A stretch of DNA of 64,000 bases from an uncultured Collinsella sp. (GCA_902497065.1 CABVDH010000004.1:104242-168241); one strand, 5' to 3'; numbered from the stretch's first letter, positions 18,649-26,140 are shown. Notes: generated by a model not told the origin, from the sequence alone. Numbers and translations: made by a program.

Positions 18649-19206
18649 CTAGCTCAGCATTGCATCCATCATCTCGGAGTTGACGGAGTCGTCGGCAGAC
18701 CACTCGCCGTCGTCGTTGCAGGTGTACTTGAAGATAACCGTGGTCTTCCTGGGCTCGGTGGCCTTGGTCACATCGACCATAACCTGACCGGCCATCTTGT
18801 ACAGCTCGTCATCGGAAGGAACCGTGTCAAGCGCAGCGACCTTCTCCTGATACTGGGTGGAGAAGTCCTCGACGATCTTGTTCATAGACTTGCAGGTGAT
18901 AGAGACCTCGGCGGTCGCGACACCCTTGTCCTCGTCGACCGTCACGTCGCCGATCTTGTAGTCAAAGCCCTCGAGATAGGTCTTGGCATACTCCTTGGGA
19001 TCGATACCCAGCTGCTCGAACTCGTCGCCCGAAGCCTCCTCCAGACCAGAGAGGAAGTCGTCGCCACCGTTCTTGACCTCGTCAAACTGCGTCGTAAGAT
19101 CCTCGGTGATGAGCTCCTCAACCGAAGGACCTCCACAGCCGGAAAGCACGACCACACATGCAACCAAGACGGCCATGAGGGGCGCAAGCAGCAGCTTCTT
19201 TTTCAT
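18649..19206 (-). CDS. Secreted lipoprotein of unknown function (DUF5105-like)
   Basis: 185 residues from the ATG at 19206, preceded by GGGAGGAAC. A lipoprotein signal MKKKLLLAPLMAVLVACVVV ends in lipobox LSGC, so it should be diacylated and held on the outer face of the membrane. The mature part is acidic (pairs of Asp/Glu) and folds probably as alpha+beta, with KIGDVTVDEDKGVATAEVSI and KTTVIFKYTCNDDGEWSADD, a pattern seen in small Gram-positive lipoproteins with a DUF5105/DUF4878-like fold. No partner gene is adjacent. Confidence 0.88.
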   Translation of the reverse strand: MKKKLLLAPLMAVLVACVVVLSGCGGPSVEELITEDLTTQFDEVKNGGDDFLSGLEEASGDEFEQLGIDPKEYAKTYLEGFDYKIGDVTVDEDKGVATAEVSITCKSMNKIVEDFSTQYQEKVAALDTVPSDDELYKMAGQVMVDVTKATEPRKTTVIFKYTCNDDGEWSADDSVNSEMMDAMLS

Positions 19207-19387
19207 GTTGTTCCTCCCAATGAGCGGCACTGCGCTTCCCAGACGCGGCGCACGTTGTAATAAGTAAGCCCATACTATCCGCTTATGAACACCCTCGGCA
19301 ACGCGAAGGCACGGTCGGTTCGTTTTAGCGTCCGAACGGTTTGCAAGCCCGCCCAACGTGCAATAAAACGCTTTCCCGCGGTGCAAT

Positions 19388-19420
19388 AAAAAAGGTGGCC
19401 GGAAAACCCGACCACCCTTG
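19388..19420 (-). terminator. Terminator after EIIA gene
   Basis: Minus-strand stem AAGGGTGGTCGGG / CCGGCCACCTT followed by TTTTTTATT, about 20 bases after the EIIA stop. Confidence 0.85.
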
Positions 19421-19442
19421 CACATCCTTTGGATGCCGCAAT

Positions 19443-19979
19443 TTACTTGCGGACGACCTTAACGATGGCGTCACCGGCGGCGACAGCGGAGTCGGCCTCG
19501 ACGGCGAGTTCGACATCGGCAAACTCGGCGGTGTTGGACACGGCCACGACGACGCAGTCCTTGTAACCGGCAGCAGCGATCTTGGCACGGTCGATCTTGA
19601 GAATGGGCTGGCCGGCCTTCACGACGTCGTCGGCCTTGACGAAGCCCTCGAAGCCGTCGCCGTTCATGTTGACGGTATCGACGCCAACGTGCACCAGAAC
19701 CTCGATGCCGCTATCGGACTGCAAGCCCACGGCGTGACCCATGGTGACGGTCACCTTACCGTCGCAGGGAGCGTAGACCAGATCGTCCTCGGGCCACACG
19801 GCACAGCCCTTGCCCAGAACCTCGCCACCAAAGACGGGATCGGGCACGTCAGCCATCTTGATGACCTTGCCCTTGACGGGCGAGCACAGCACGTCGGCGC
19901 CAGCAGAAGCAGAGATGGAGGCCGGAGCAGCGGCAGCCGCGGGCTCAGCCTTCTTCTTGAACATGTCAAACAGACCCAT
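19443..19979 (-). CDS. crr: PTS glucose-type EIIA protein (free-standing)
   Basis: 178 residues. An Ala-rich linker (about 12-28) precedes the EIIA(Glc) beta-sandwich: SPVKGKVIKMADVPDPVFG, GCAVWPEDD, the second active-site histidine His82 in TMGHAVGL, and phospho-acceptor His97 in EVLVHVGVDTV. EIIA takes phosphate from HPr and passes it to an EIIB. The start MGLFDMFKKK may form a membrane-touching helix as in E. coli EIIA(Glc). No EIIBC is adjacent, but the beta-glucoside permease at 40934-42382 lacks this domain. Ribosome site GAGGAG. Confidence 0.94.
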   Translation of the reverse strand: MGLFDMFKKKAEPAAAAAPASISASAGADVLCSPVKGKVIKMADVPDPVFGGEVLGKGCAVWPEDDLVYAPCDGKVTVTMGHAVGLQSDSGIEVLVHVGVDTVNMNGDGFEGFVKADDVVKAGQPILKIDRAKIAAAGYKDCVVVAVSNTAEFADVELAVEADSAVAAGDAIVKVVRK

Positions 19980-20041
19980 ACGTTTTCTCCTCTTGATTAA
20001 GCGCAACGTTGTGCGCATGCCTACGGTAATTATAGTGCCAA

Positions 20042-20276
20042 ATGGTTCAAATGCTAAGGTGGGGACTCGAATCGCGAGCCCTTCCCGGTAGTGCTCGTGG
20101 GACGAGCATCTCCTTTGCATCGCAGGTCGATAAGCCGAGTATCGCCTGCGCACGGGACGGGCAGAAGCGGGCGCACCAAACCCGATACTTCTTTTCGCTC
20201 TCGAGTCCTGCCGCCGCCTTGTCCCTAACACTTCCTGACACCGACCGAAACGTGCCAAAATAAACCCGTCCCTTTT
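20042..20276. other. Gene-free stretch with several hairpins
   Basis: Part of the gap 19980-20558. Three consecutive hairpins can be drawn: CTCG/CGAG near 20066-20078, TGCTCG/CGAGCA near 20092-20108 and GCAGG..CGATA/TATCG..CCTGC near 20122-20150. A half copy of the nikR terminator repeat ends it. I see no credible gene; the open frames are shadow-like and lack ribosome sites. Confidence 0.4.
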
Positions 20277-20324
20277 TGGCAGGTTTGGCGAGTGTGGATT
20301 TTTGGACGCTTAACTAGCGAACGT

Positions 20325-20376
20325 GGATAATCTCCCACTTTGAGGCCGTCACCGAGCCAAAAACGGGAGATTATCC
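20325..20376. repeat. GGATAATCTCCC hairpin repeat, left copy
   Basis: Arms GGATAATCTCCC and GGGAGATTATCC around 28 bases containing ACTTTGAGG..GCCAAAAAC. The same element recurs in the same orientation at 21765-21816, so the two flank the Fic gene. Confidence 0.85.
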
Positions 20377-20430
20377 GCTCTCATTTTGGATAACCCCCCC
20401 CCTGTACCAAGCCGAGCTCCATGGTCAAGT

Positions 20431-20535
20431 AATAACGACTTCTCATCATTAGATTGTTTACATCAATTCTAATAACTATTTAATCCTTAAACTCGTTATT
20501 AGAATTGATATGATTAGCCTAATAACGAGTTTCCG
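20431..20535. promoter_or_regulatory. Repeated inverted TAATAACGAGTTT half-sites upstream of Fic gene
   Basis: An AT-rich stretch holding at least four related half-sites: TAATAACGACTT, CTAATAACTATTT, AAACTCGTTATTAG and CTAATAACGAGTTT. Two nested palindromes result: ATCAATTCTAATAAC pairs with GTTATTAGAATTGAT, and AAACTCGTTATTAG with CTAATAACGAGTTT. This is the layout of a cooperative operator. The C-terminal winged-helix region of the Fic protein is a natural candidate for binding. Confidence 0.65.
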
Positions 20536-20558
20536 GCACTAAAGATATGGAAGGCGCG

Positions 20559-20731
20559 ATGCAAATCGAGGAGAACGGCCAGGGAACGCTCCGCAATAAT
20601 CTATCGGGGAAATTGGCTTACTATTCGTTTTTTCCAACGCCCTTGCAATCATTGAGGGGCGGCTAAACCTCACCGAGGAAACCTATCGCACGCTTTCCGC
20701 ATGCTCACGAAAGCTTGGAGAGCTTGAAGGC
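20559..20731 (+). pseudogene. Frameshifted 5' end of the Fic gene
   Basis: From ATG 20559 the frame reads MQIEENGQGTLRNNLSGKLA then YYSFFPTPL, the normal N-terminus of this Fic subfamily, and then stops. The continuation (AIIEGRLNLTEETYRTL into the main gene) is in the -1 frame. The switch is near a run of six T at about 20628-20633. The main frame is closed by a TAA at 20597. Either one base was lost, a ribosomal -1 shift occurs, or there is a sequencing error. Confidence 0.7.
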
Positions 20732-21733
20732 ATGCTCTACTTTGTTCCCAACGCCGACATGTATCTGGCAATGTACGTGCGCAAAGAAGCGCTCCTTTCT
20801 TCGCAAATTGAGGGAACCCAGTGCACGTTTGACGACCTACTTAGTCCATCGCAAACACAACTCCATCATAAAGATGTCGCAGACGTCGTGAATTACGTCC
20901 GTGCTGTCGACCGCGGCGTAGAACTGCTCAAAAAGATGCCCTTGTGCACGAGACTTCTTAGGCAAGTTCATGCAGTCCTGCTGGACGGAGTGCGCGGAAC
21001 GGAGAAGAATCCAGGCGAGCTGCGCTCCTCACAAAACTGGATTGGCCCCTCAGGCTGCACCATTGCAACCGCATCGTTTGTCCCTCCAAACATTGAAGAT
21101 TTGAGCAACACGCTCCAGGACCTCGAACGCTTTATCAATGAGCCTCAAGTCGAAATGGATCCGATTGTGCGGGCGGCGCTCGTCCATTACCAATTTGAAA
21201 CTGCCCATCCATTCCTAGACGGAAACGGTCGCCTGGGCAGGCTTCTCATTACATTTATGCTCATCAATGATGGCGTTCTTCATTCTTGCTTGTTCTATCC
21301 ATCGTTCCAGTTCAAGAAAAATCGAAGCGAGTACTACCGGCAACTCACATCCGTAAGGGAGAGAGGCACTTACGAGGAATGGATAGAGTTTTTCTGCAAC
21401 AGTCTTCTCGAGAGTGCGAAGGACTCGGTAGGGTCTTTAAAAAACCTTGTTGACCTCCATAACCGTTCCACAGCAACCATTACCGAAAATCTCGGAAGGA
21501 CCGCTGCAAACGGGCAAAGGCTGTTGGGCATTCTTGAAGAGCACCCCATCGTCGACACCGCATTCATCGCTGCCCAACTTGATATCGGCAGGAGTACCGC
21601 GAGCTCGCTCGTCAAATCATTTGAAGAATTGGGTATCCTCCGTCCGCTCGACGAGTCAAGACAGAGATACCGGCAGTACGGGTATGAAGAGTATCTTTCG
21701 ATTCTCAGGGAAGACGCCGAGCCGATTAGATAG
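20732..21733 (+). CDS. Fic family protein with C-terminal winged helix (N-terminus damaged)
   Basis: 333 residues in the open frame. The catalytic motif HPFLDGNGRLGR (about 160-171) is intact, as expected for transfer of AMP or a similar group to a protein hydroxyl. SSQIEGTQ near residue 25 matches the [S/T]xxxEG inhibitory helix of class II Fic proteins. Residues 255-325 form a winged helix (HPIVDTAFIAAQLDIGRSTA). The true N-terminus lies in another frame at 20559-20731, so ATG 20732 may not be the natural start. G+C is clearly lower than in the neighbours, and repeats flank it, which suggests acquisition. Confidence 0.85.
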   Translation: MLYFVPNADMYLAMYVRKEALLSSQIEGTQCTFDDLLSPSQTQLHHKDVADVVNYVRAVDRGVELLKKMPLCTRLLRQVHAVLLDGVRGTEKNPGELRSSQNWIGPSGCTIATASFVPPNIEDLSNTLQDLERFINEPQVEMDPIVRAALVHYQFETAHPFLDGNGRLGRLLITFMLINDGVLHSCLFYPSFQFKKNRSEYYRQLTSVRERGTYEEWIEFFCNSLLESAKDSVGSLKNLVDLHNRSTATITENLGRTAANGQRLLGILEEHPIVDTAFIAAQLDIGRSTASSLVKSFEELGILRPLDESRQRYRQYGYEEYLSILREDAEPIR

Positions 21734-21764
21734 GCATCGCAGCCCAAGCAAATTAAAGCGAGCG

Positions 21765-21816
21765 CGGATAATCTCCCACTTTGAGCCCGCACACAGGCCA
21801 AAACCGGGAGATTATC
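21765..21816. repeat. GGATAATCTCCC hairpin repeat, right copy
   Basis: Same arms as at 20325-20376, here extended outward by GAGCGC / ACGCTC. It begins 31 bases after the Fic stop and could also act as its terminator, though no T run follows. Confidence 0.85.
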
Positions 21817-21830
21817 CACGCTCATTCCTG

Positions 21831-21861
21831 AGTAGTCATTTATGAACGTCCCCAATGACTA
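21831..21861. repeat. AGTCATT..AATGACT repeat
   Basis: One unit of the GGGGAC family: AGTCATT and AATGACT arms enclose TATGAACGTCCCC. Confidence 0.75.
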
Positions 21862-21886
21862 GTCCGGCAACGCCGATGTTTCGGCA

Positions 21887-21917
21887 ACGACAGCGAGCGA
21901 GCCGCATTCGGAGCAAG
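21887..21917. repeat. Partial duplicate of the variable arm of element copy 2
   Basis: ACGACAGCGAGCGAGCCGCA and the following TTCGGAGCAAGACG resemble the 5' variable arm of the adjacent element (ACAGCGAGCGGGTCGCATTT, GAGACAAGGTGACG). It has no 3' partner here. Confidence 0.55.
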
Positions 21918-21920
21918 ACG

Positions 21921-22087
21921 ACGCCGCAGATAGAGAACTGACAGCGAGCGGGTCGCATTTGAGACAAGGTGACGTGAAACGAAAGGGCGCTGACCTTCTG
22001 GTCGCGCCCTTGAAGTTGAACGTCAGATTGTCCAAATGCGGCCCGTGCAGCGTCGAGCAGTTACGGCGTTTGGTAAAACGCCGTAAC
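21921..22087 (-). ncRNA. Structured element with variable outer stem, copy 2
   Basis: Same design as 18466-18630. The variable stem is 21949-21961 / 22033-22045 (CGGGTCGCATTTG with CAAATGCGGCCCG, 12 Watson-Crick pairs and one G-T). The core TGACGT/ACGTCA and AAGGGCGC/GCGCCCTT, and the second hairpin (22060-22071 / 22076-22087), are as in copy 1. The second hairpin shares one base with the pyrE stop codon. It fills most of the gap 21734-22086. Confidence 0.75.
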
Positions 22088-22767
22088 TAACGTGCTCCGT
22101 ACTGCTCGTAGTAGGCATCGATGGCGGCCTTGAGCTCGTCGTCGATGACAACCTTGCCGTCGATCTCGTGGTTATAGAGGGTCTCGACGACCTCGGCCAT
22201 GGAGACGATGCTCGCGACGGGGAAACCGTACTTGGCCTCGATCTCCTTCTGGGCGGTGGTCACGCCACCCTTGCCGACCTCCATGCGGTTGAGGGACACG
22301 ATCAGGCCCTTAATCTCGACATCGGCAGCAGCCTTGACCTTGGGATAGGTCTCGTCGATGGACTTACCGCTGGTGGTGACGTCCTCGACCATGACCACGC
22401 GGTCGCCGTCCTGGGGCTCATAGCCCAGCAGGTTGCCCTTATCGGCACCGTGGTCCTTGGCCTCCTTGCGGTCGCAGCAGTACTTGACCTCCTTGCCGTA
22501 CAGCTCGTGGTAGGCAATTGCGGTCACGACGGCCAGCGGAATACCCTTGTAGGCCGGTCCAAACAGCACATCAAAGTCGTCGCCAAAGTTATCGTGGATG
22601 GCTTGGGCGTAATACTCGCCCAGCTTCTTGAGCTGATAGCCCGTCACGTAAGCGCCGGCGTTCATAAAGAACGGGGACTGACGGCCGCTCTTGAGCGTAA
22701 AGCTGCCGAACTTAAGAACGTCGGACTCGACCATAAACTTGATGAACTCTTGCTTGTAAGCCTCCAT
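22087..22767 (-). CDS. pyrE: Orotate phosphoribosyltransferase
   Basis: 226 residues. PyrE makes orotidine 5'-phosphate from orotate and PRPP in pyrimidine synthesis. The N-terminus FGSFTLKSGRQSPFFMNAG binds orotate, the loop KEAKDHGADKGNLLG lies over the active site, and the PRPP motif VVMVEDVTTSGKSI is intact. Ribosome site GAGAGGAG. It is not clustered with other pyr genes here. The structured element follows its stop directly. Confidence 0.96.
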   Translation of the reverse strand: MEAYKQEFIKFMVESDVLKFGSFTLKSGRQSPFFMNAGAYVTGYQLKKLGEYYAQAIHDNFGDDFDVLFGPAYKGIPLAVVTAIAYHELYGKEVKYCCDRKEAKDHGADKGNLLGYEPQDGDRVVMVEDVTTSGKSIDETYPKVKAAADVEIKGLIVSLNRMEVGKGGVTTAQKEIEAKYGFPVASIVSMAEVVETLYNHEIDGKVVIDDELKAAIDAYYEQYGAR

Positions 22768-22890
22768 GCGGGCTCCTCTCGTAATCGCGTACGTGCCTTC
22801 CAGTTTAGCGCAGGCGAAGCGTCGATGCGGGCGCGCTTTGGGGCCACGGCATTCTGTAAAGGCTTTGTCAGGGGAAATGGTTTTCCGAAC

Positions 22891-22930
22891 AATGGGGTTG
22901 ACATGTCAAACCCCCTCATCAAGAATACGG
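22891..22930 (+). promoter_or_regulatory. mgtA promoter with palindromic operator
   Basis: TTGACA (22898-22903) starts the perfect palindrome TTGACATGTCAA, itself nested in GGGGTT..AACCCC. An AGAATA box lies about 18 bases downstream as a plausible -10. The overlap of palindrome and -35 suggests repression. The regulator is unknown. Confidence 0.55.
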
Positions 22931-22993
22931 GCGGATTAAAAAGGGGTACGAGATACCCAAAGCGCGCTGCGCTCAGCCTTTAGGAGGTGTGCC

Positions 22994-23065
22994 ATGGAAG
23001 GCAGTCCTAGTCGAAAAACCTGCATGTCGCCCTCGGCACGCCGCGAGGACTCCGCACACGCATAA
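22994..23065 (+). CDS. Putative leader peptide (23 aa) of mgtA
   Basis: A short ORF with an excellent ribosome site, AGGAGGTGTGCC then ATG, coding MEGSPSRKTCMSPSARREDS and AHA. It is basic and serine/proline-containing. No domain. Codons 7-13 (23012-23030) are complementary to 23139-23157 just upstream of mgtA. This layout is that of a translated attenuator, as known in principle for MgtL in Salmonella, but the peptide is not similar. Confidence 0.55.
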   Translation: MEGSPSRKTCMSPSARREDSAHA

Positions 23066-23157
23066 ACGCCACCGGCAGATCGCCAAAACCACCGCAAAGG
23101 CGCGCTGCACCCTTTGTGGGCTCAAGAGCTTGACGTGAGCGACATCTAGGTTTTTTG
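23012..23157 (+). promoter_or_regulatory. mgtA leader: long-range stem and internal hairpin
   Basis: Bases 23012-23030 pair with 23139-23157 over 19 positions with one mismatch and two G-T pairs. The 3' arm ends in a run of six T. Inside lies the hairpin 23083-23120 (CCAAAACCACCGCAAAGG against CCCTTTGTGGG), a relative of the repeat at 36662-36710. The leader is about 280 bases from promoter to start. It shows none of the conserved M-box core I can recall. Confidence 0.55.
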
Positions 23158-23204
23158 AAGCAAATACGACACGTACGCTAACTCCCCTCAACAAGGAGGA
23201 CCCT

Positions 23205-25973
23205 ATGCTGATGCTCAAAACCGTCACGGTACTCGAAGCCATCTCCAAGCGCCGCCGCACGGCGCGCCCTGCCGCTCATACCGGCCTGTCCAAGAACACC
23301 ATATTCGCCGCCACCCATAGTGCCGAGGACGCCCTCGTACTGATTGACGCCACGGCAAACGGCCTCACCGTCGAGCAGGCAACTGAGCGCCTGAACGCCG
23401 TCGGCCCCAACACCATCGAGGCAACGACCAAAACGCTCGCCCGCCGCATCGCCGACGCGTTCATCGATCCCTTCGCCGGTATCCTCGCCGCGCTCGCACT
23501 GGTCTCGCTCTACATCGACGTGCTCGCCGTGCCCGAACCGCAGCGCGACCCCTCCACGGTCATCGTCATCGGCACCATGCTGCTGGTATCGGGCGGCATG
23601 AAGTTTATCCAGGAAGCCCGCAGCGGCAATGCGGCCGAGGCCCTCAAGGACCTGGTCTCCAACACTTGCACCGCCCTGCGCGACGGCGAGCGCGTCGAGA
23701 TCCTCTTCGACGAGCTCGTCCCCGGCGATGTAATCCGTCTCTCTGCCGGCGATATGGTGCCGGCAGATGCCCGCGTCATCACCGCGCGCGACCTGTTTGT
23801 GATCGAGTCCGCACTCACCGGCGAGAGCGAGGCCGTCGAGAAGACCGCTGCCATCACCGTCGTCGATGGTGCCGACGGCTCCGCGCTGCCGCTCTCTGCC
23901 TGCAAGAACATCGTCTTTACCGGCACCTCCGTGCAAAACGGCACCACCATGGCGCTTGTCGTTGCCACCGGCTCGGACACCTACCTGGGCGGCATCGCCA
24001 AGATGCTCAACGGGCGCGGCGAGAAGAGCGCGTTTGACCGCGGTGTCTCGAGCGTCTCCATGTTACTTGTACGCCTTATGCTCGTTATGGCGCCGGCCGT
24101 CTTTGCCGTCAACGCCGCCACCAAGGGCAACGTCATCGACGCGCTGTTGTTCGCCACGAGCGTGGCCGTGGGCATCACGCCGCAGATGCTTCCCGTCATC
24201 GTGACCACGAGCCTATCGCAGGGCGCCAAGGACCTCGCCCGTCGCCAGGTTATCGTCAAGGAGCTGCCGGCGATTCAAAACCTCGGCGCGATGGACGTCC
24301 TGTGCTGCGACAAGACCGGCACCCTCACCGAAGACCGCATCGTGCTCGAGCGCTACCTCAACACCGATGGCAACGAGGACGCGCGCGTGCTACGCCATGC
24401 GTTTTTGAACAGCTTCTTCCAGACCGGCCTCAAAAACCTTATCGACCTGGCCGTAATCGACCGTGCCGATGTGACGCCCTCGACCGTCGTGCCCGATTCC
24501 ATGCTGGGCCAGAGCCTGCGCGACCGCTATACCAAGGTCGACGAGGTGCCCTTCGATTTCTCGCGCCGTCGCCTGAGCGTAGTTATCGCCGACTCCCAAG
24601 GCAAAACCCAGATGGTTACCAAGGGCGCTGCCGAAGAAATGCTCGAGATCTGCTCCTTTGTCGAGGTCGATGGCATCGCTCAGCCGCTCACCGACGAGAA
24701 GCTCGCCCAGATTCGCAAGCAGGTCGACGGACTTAACGCTGAGGGCCTGCGCGTGATTGCCGTGGCGCAGAAGACCGATCCGCGCTGCGTGGGCGAGTTT
24801 GGCATCGCCGACGAGTGCGACATGGTGCTGATGGGCTTTTTGGCCTTCCTCGATCCGCCCAAAGCAAGTGCCGCAGGCGCCGTCGCCACCCTCGAGGCCA
24901 AGGGCGTAGCGGTCAAGGTCCTGACCGGCGACAACGACCGCGTGGCCGCTACCGTCTGCGAGCAGATCGGCATCGATGCGAGCAACGTCTTGCTCGGCTC
25001 CGAGATCGATGCGCTCGACGACGCAGAGCTTGCCGAGCGTGCCGAGAAATCCCATCTCTTCGCCAAGCTCTCGCCGCTGCAGAAGGCGCGCCTAGTGCGC
25101 GTCATGCGCGAGCTGCTCGGCCACACCGTGGGCTTTATGGGCGACGGCATCAACGACGCCGCTGCCATGCGTGCGAGCGATTGCGGCATCTCAGTCGATT
25201 CGGCCGTCGACATCGCCAAGGAATCCGCCGATATCATCTTGCTTCAGAAGGACCTGGGCGTGCTCGAGCGCGGCATCATCGAAGGCCGCCGCACCTACGG
25301 CAACCTGCTCAAGTACCTCAAGACCACGGTGAGCTCCAACTTTGGCAACGTGCTGTCCGTGACCGTCGCGAGCTTGTTCTTGCCGTTTTTGCCCATGAGC
25401 GCCCTGCAGCTGGTGCTGCTGTCGCTGGTCTACGAGATCGTGTGCATCGCGCTGCCGTGGGACACCGTCGATGACGCCTGGACTGCCCGCCCGCGTGCCT
25501 GGGACGCCGCGTCCATCAAGGGCTTTATGCTCGAGCTGGGCCCCGTGAGCTCGCTGTTTGACATCGTGACCTTCGCCGCGCTCTTCTTTGTCGTGTGCCC
25601 CGCCGCCGTGGACGCAAGCTGGTCCGAGCTTGCCGCCGCGGGCGACGTCGCGGGTATGGCGACCTTTGCTGCGCTCTTCCAGAGCGGCTGGTTTGTCGAG
25701 TCCATGTGGTCGCAGACACTCGTGGTCCACATGTTGCGCTCCCCGCATCTGCCGAGCCCGCGCGACCACGCCGCGCCCGCATTGTGCGTTCTTACCGTGC
25801 TGGGCCTGGCGCTCGTCACCTGGCTGCCGGCAAGCCCCATCGCCGATGCGCTCGGCCTCATGCCGCTGCCCACGAGCTTTTTTGGGCTGCTCATTGGCAT
25901 CGTTACCGCCTATATCGCGCTCACCCAGCTGGCAAAGCGCCGCTACATTGCCCGCCACGGCGAGCTGCTGTAG
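23205..25973 (+). CDS. mgtA: Magnesium-transporting P-type ATPase (MgtA/MgtB type)
   Basis: 922 residues, full length for P3B-type ATPases, which import Mg2+. Seen in order: N-terminal regulatory part, TM1-2 (ILAALALVSLYIDVLAVPEP), actuator loop with ALTGESEAVEK, TM4 with VAVGITPQMLPVIVTT, phosphorylation site Asp369 in CCDKTGTLTED, KGAAEEMLEICSFVEVDGIA, hinge GFMGDGINDAAAMRASDCGI and a block of C-terminal membrane helices. Ribosome site AAGGAGG lies 5-6 bases before the ATG. Expression probably depends on its structured leader. The adjacent gene on the other strand is a membrane LuxR regulator. Confidence 0.96.
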   Translation: MLMLKTVTVLEAISKRRRTARPAAHTGLSKNTIFAATHSAEDALVLIDATANGLTVEQATERLNAVGPNTIEATTKTLARRIADAFIDPFAGILAALALVSLYIDVLAVPEPQRDPSTVIVIGTMLLVSGGMKFIQEARSGNAAEALKDLVSNTCTALRDGERVEILFDELVPGDVIRLSAGDMVPADARVITARDLFVIESALTGESEAVEKTAAITVVDGADGSALPLSACKNIVFTGTSVQNGTTMALVVATGSDTYLGGIAKMLNGRGEKSAFDRGVSSVSMLLVRLMLVMAPAVFAVNAATKGNVIDALLFATSVAVGITPQMLPVIVTTSLSQGAKDLARRQVIVKELPAIQNLGAMDVLCCDKTGTLTEDRIVLERYLNTDGNEDARVLRHAFLNSFFQTGLKNLIDLAVIDRADVTPSTVVPDSMLGQSLRDRYTKVDEVPFDFSRRRLSVVIADSQGKTQMVTKGAAEEMLEICSFVEVDGIAQPLTDEKLAQIRKQVDGLNAEGLRVIAVAQKTDPRCVGEFGIADECDMVLMGFLAFLDPPKASAAGAVATLEAKGVAVKVLTGDNDRVAATVCEQIGIDASNVLLGSEIDALDDAELAERAEKSHLFAKLSPLQKARLVRVMRELLGHTVGFMGDGINDAAAMRASDCGISVDSAVDIAKESADIILLQKDLGVLERGIIEGRRTYGNLLKYLKTTVSSNFGNVLSVTVASLFLPFLPMSALQLVLLSLVYEIVCIALPWDTVDDAWTARPRAWDAASIKGFMLELGPVSSLFDIVTFAALFFVVCPAAVDASWSELAAAGDVAGMATFAALFQSGWFVESMWSQTLVVHMLRSPHLPSPRDHAAPALCVLTVLGLALVTWLPASPIADALGLMPLPTSFFGLLIGIVTAYIALTQLAKRRYIARHGELL

Positions 25974-26073
25974 CAAAAAGACGGAAAACACCCTGCCAGC
26001 TGCCGTTGCCACTACCACAGCTGCCAACGCCGCTGCCGTTGCCTCTGCCGCCGCCGCAGTCTATCCCCCCAGC

Positions 26074-26140
26074 AGTTGCGGTGAAATAGTTCCTGTTTAA
26101 AGCCCCGTGACTTTAATTTAGGGACTATTCCACCGCAACT
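26074..26140. terminator. Long palindrome between mgtA and the LuxR gene
   Basis: Arms AGTTGCGGTGAAATAGTTCC and GGGACTATTCCACCGCAACT (18 of 20 paired) around 27 bases. It lies between two convergent genes and could end both. The sequence looks like an interspersed repeat. The bases 25974-26073 before it are low-complexity GCTGCCGTTGCC-like. Confidence 0.7.

Noticed and set aside
20050..20080. GGTTCAAATGC and GACTCGAATC look like tRNA T-loops
   Set aside because: No acceptor stem, anticodon arm or CCA could be paired around them on either strand.
22920..23200. M-box (Mg2+) riboswitch upstream of mgtA
   Set aside because: The long conserved M-box core could not be found; only stems with different sequence were seen.
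25990..26070. Possible small gene in GCTGCCGTTGCC-like DNA
   Set aside because: Low-complexity sequence without start signal between two convergent genes.
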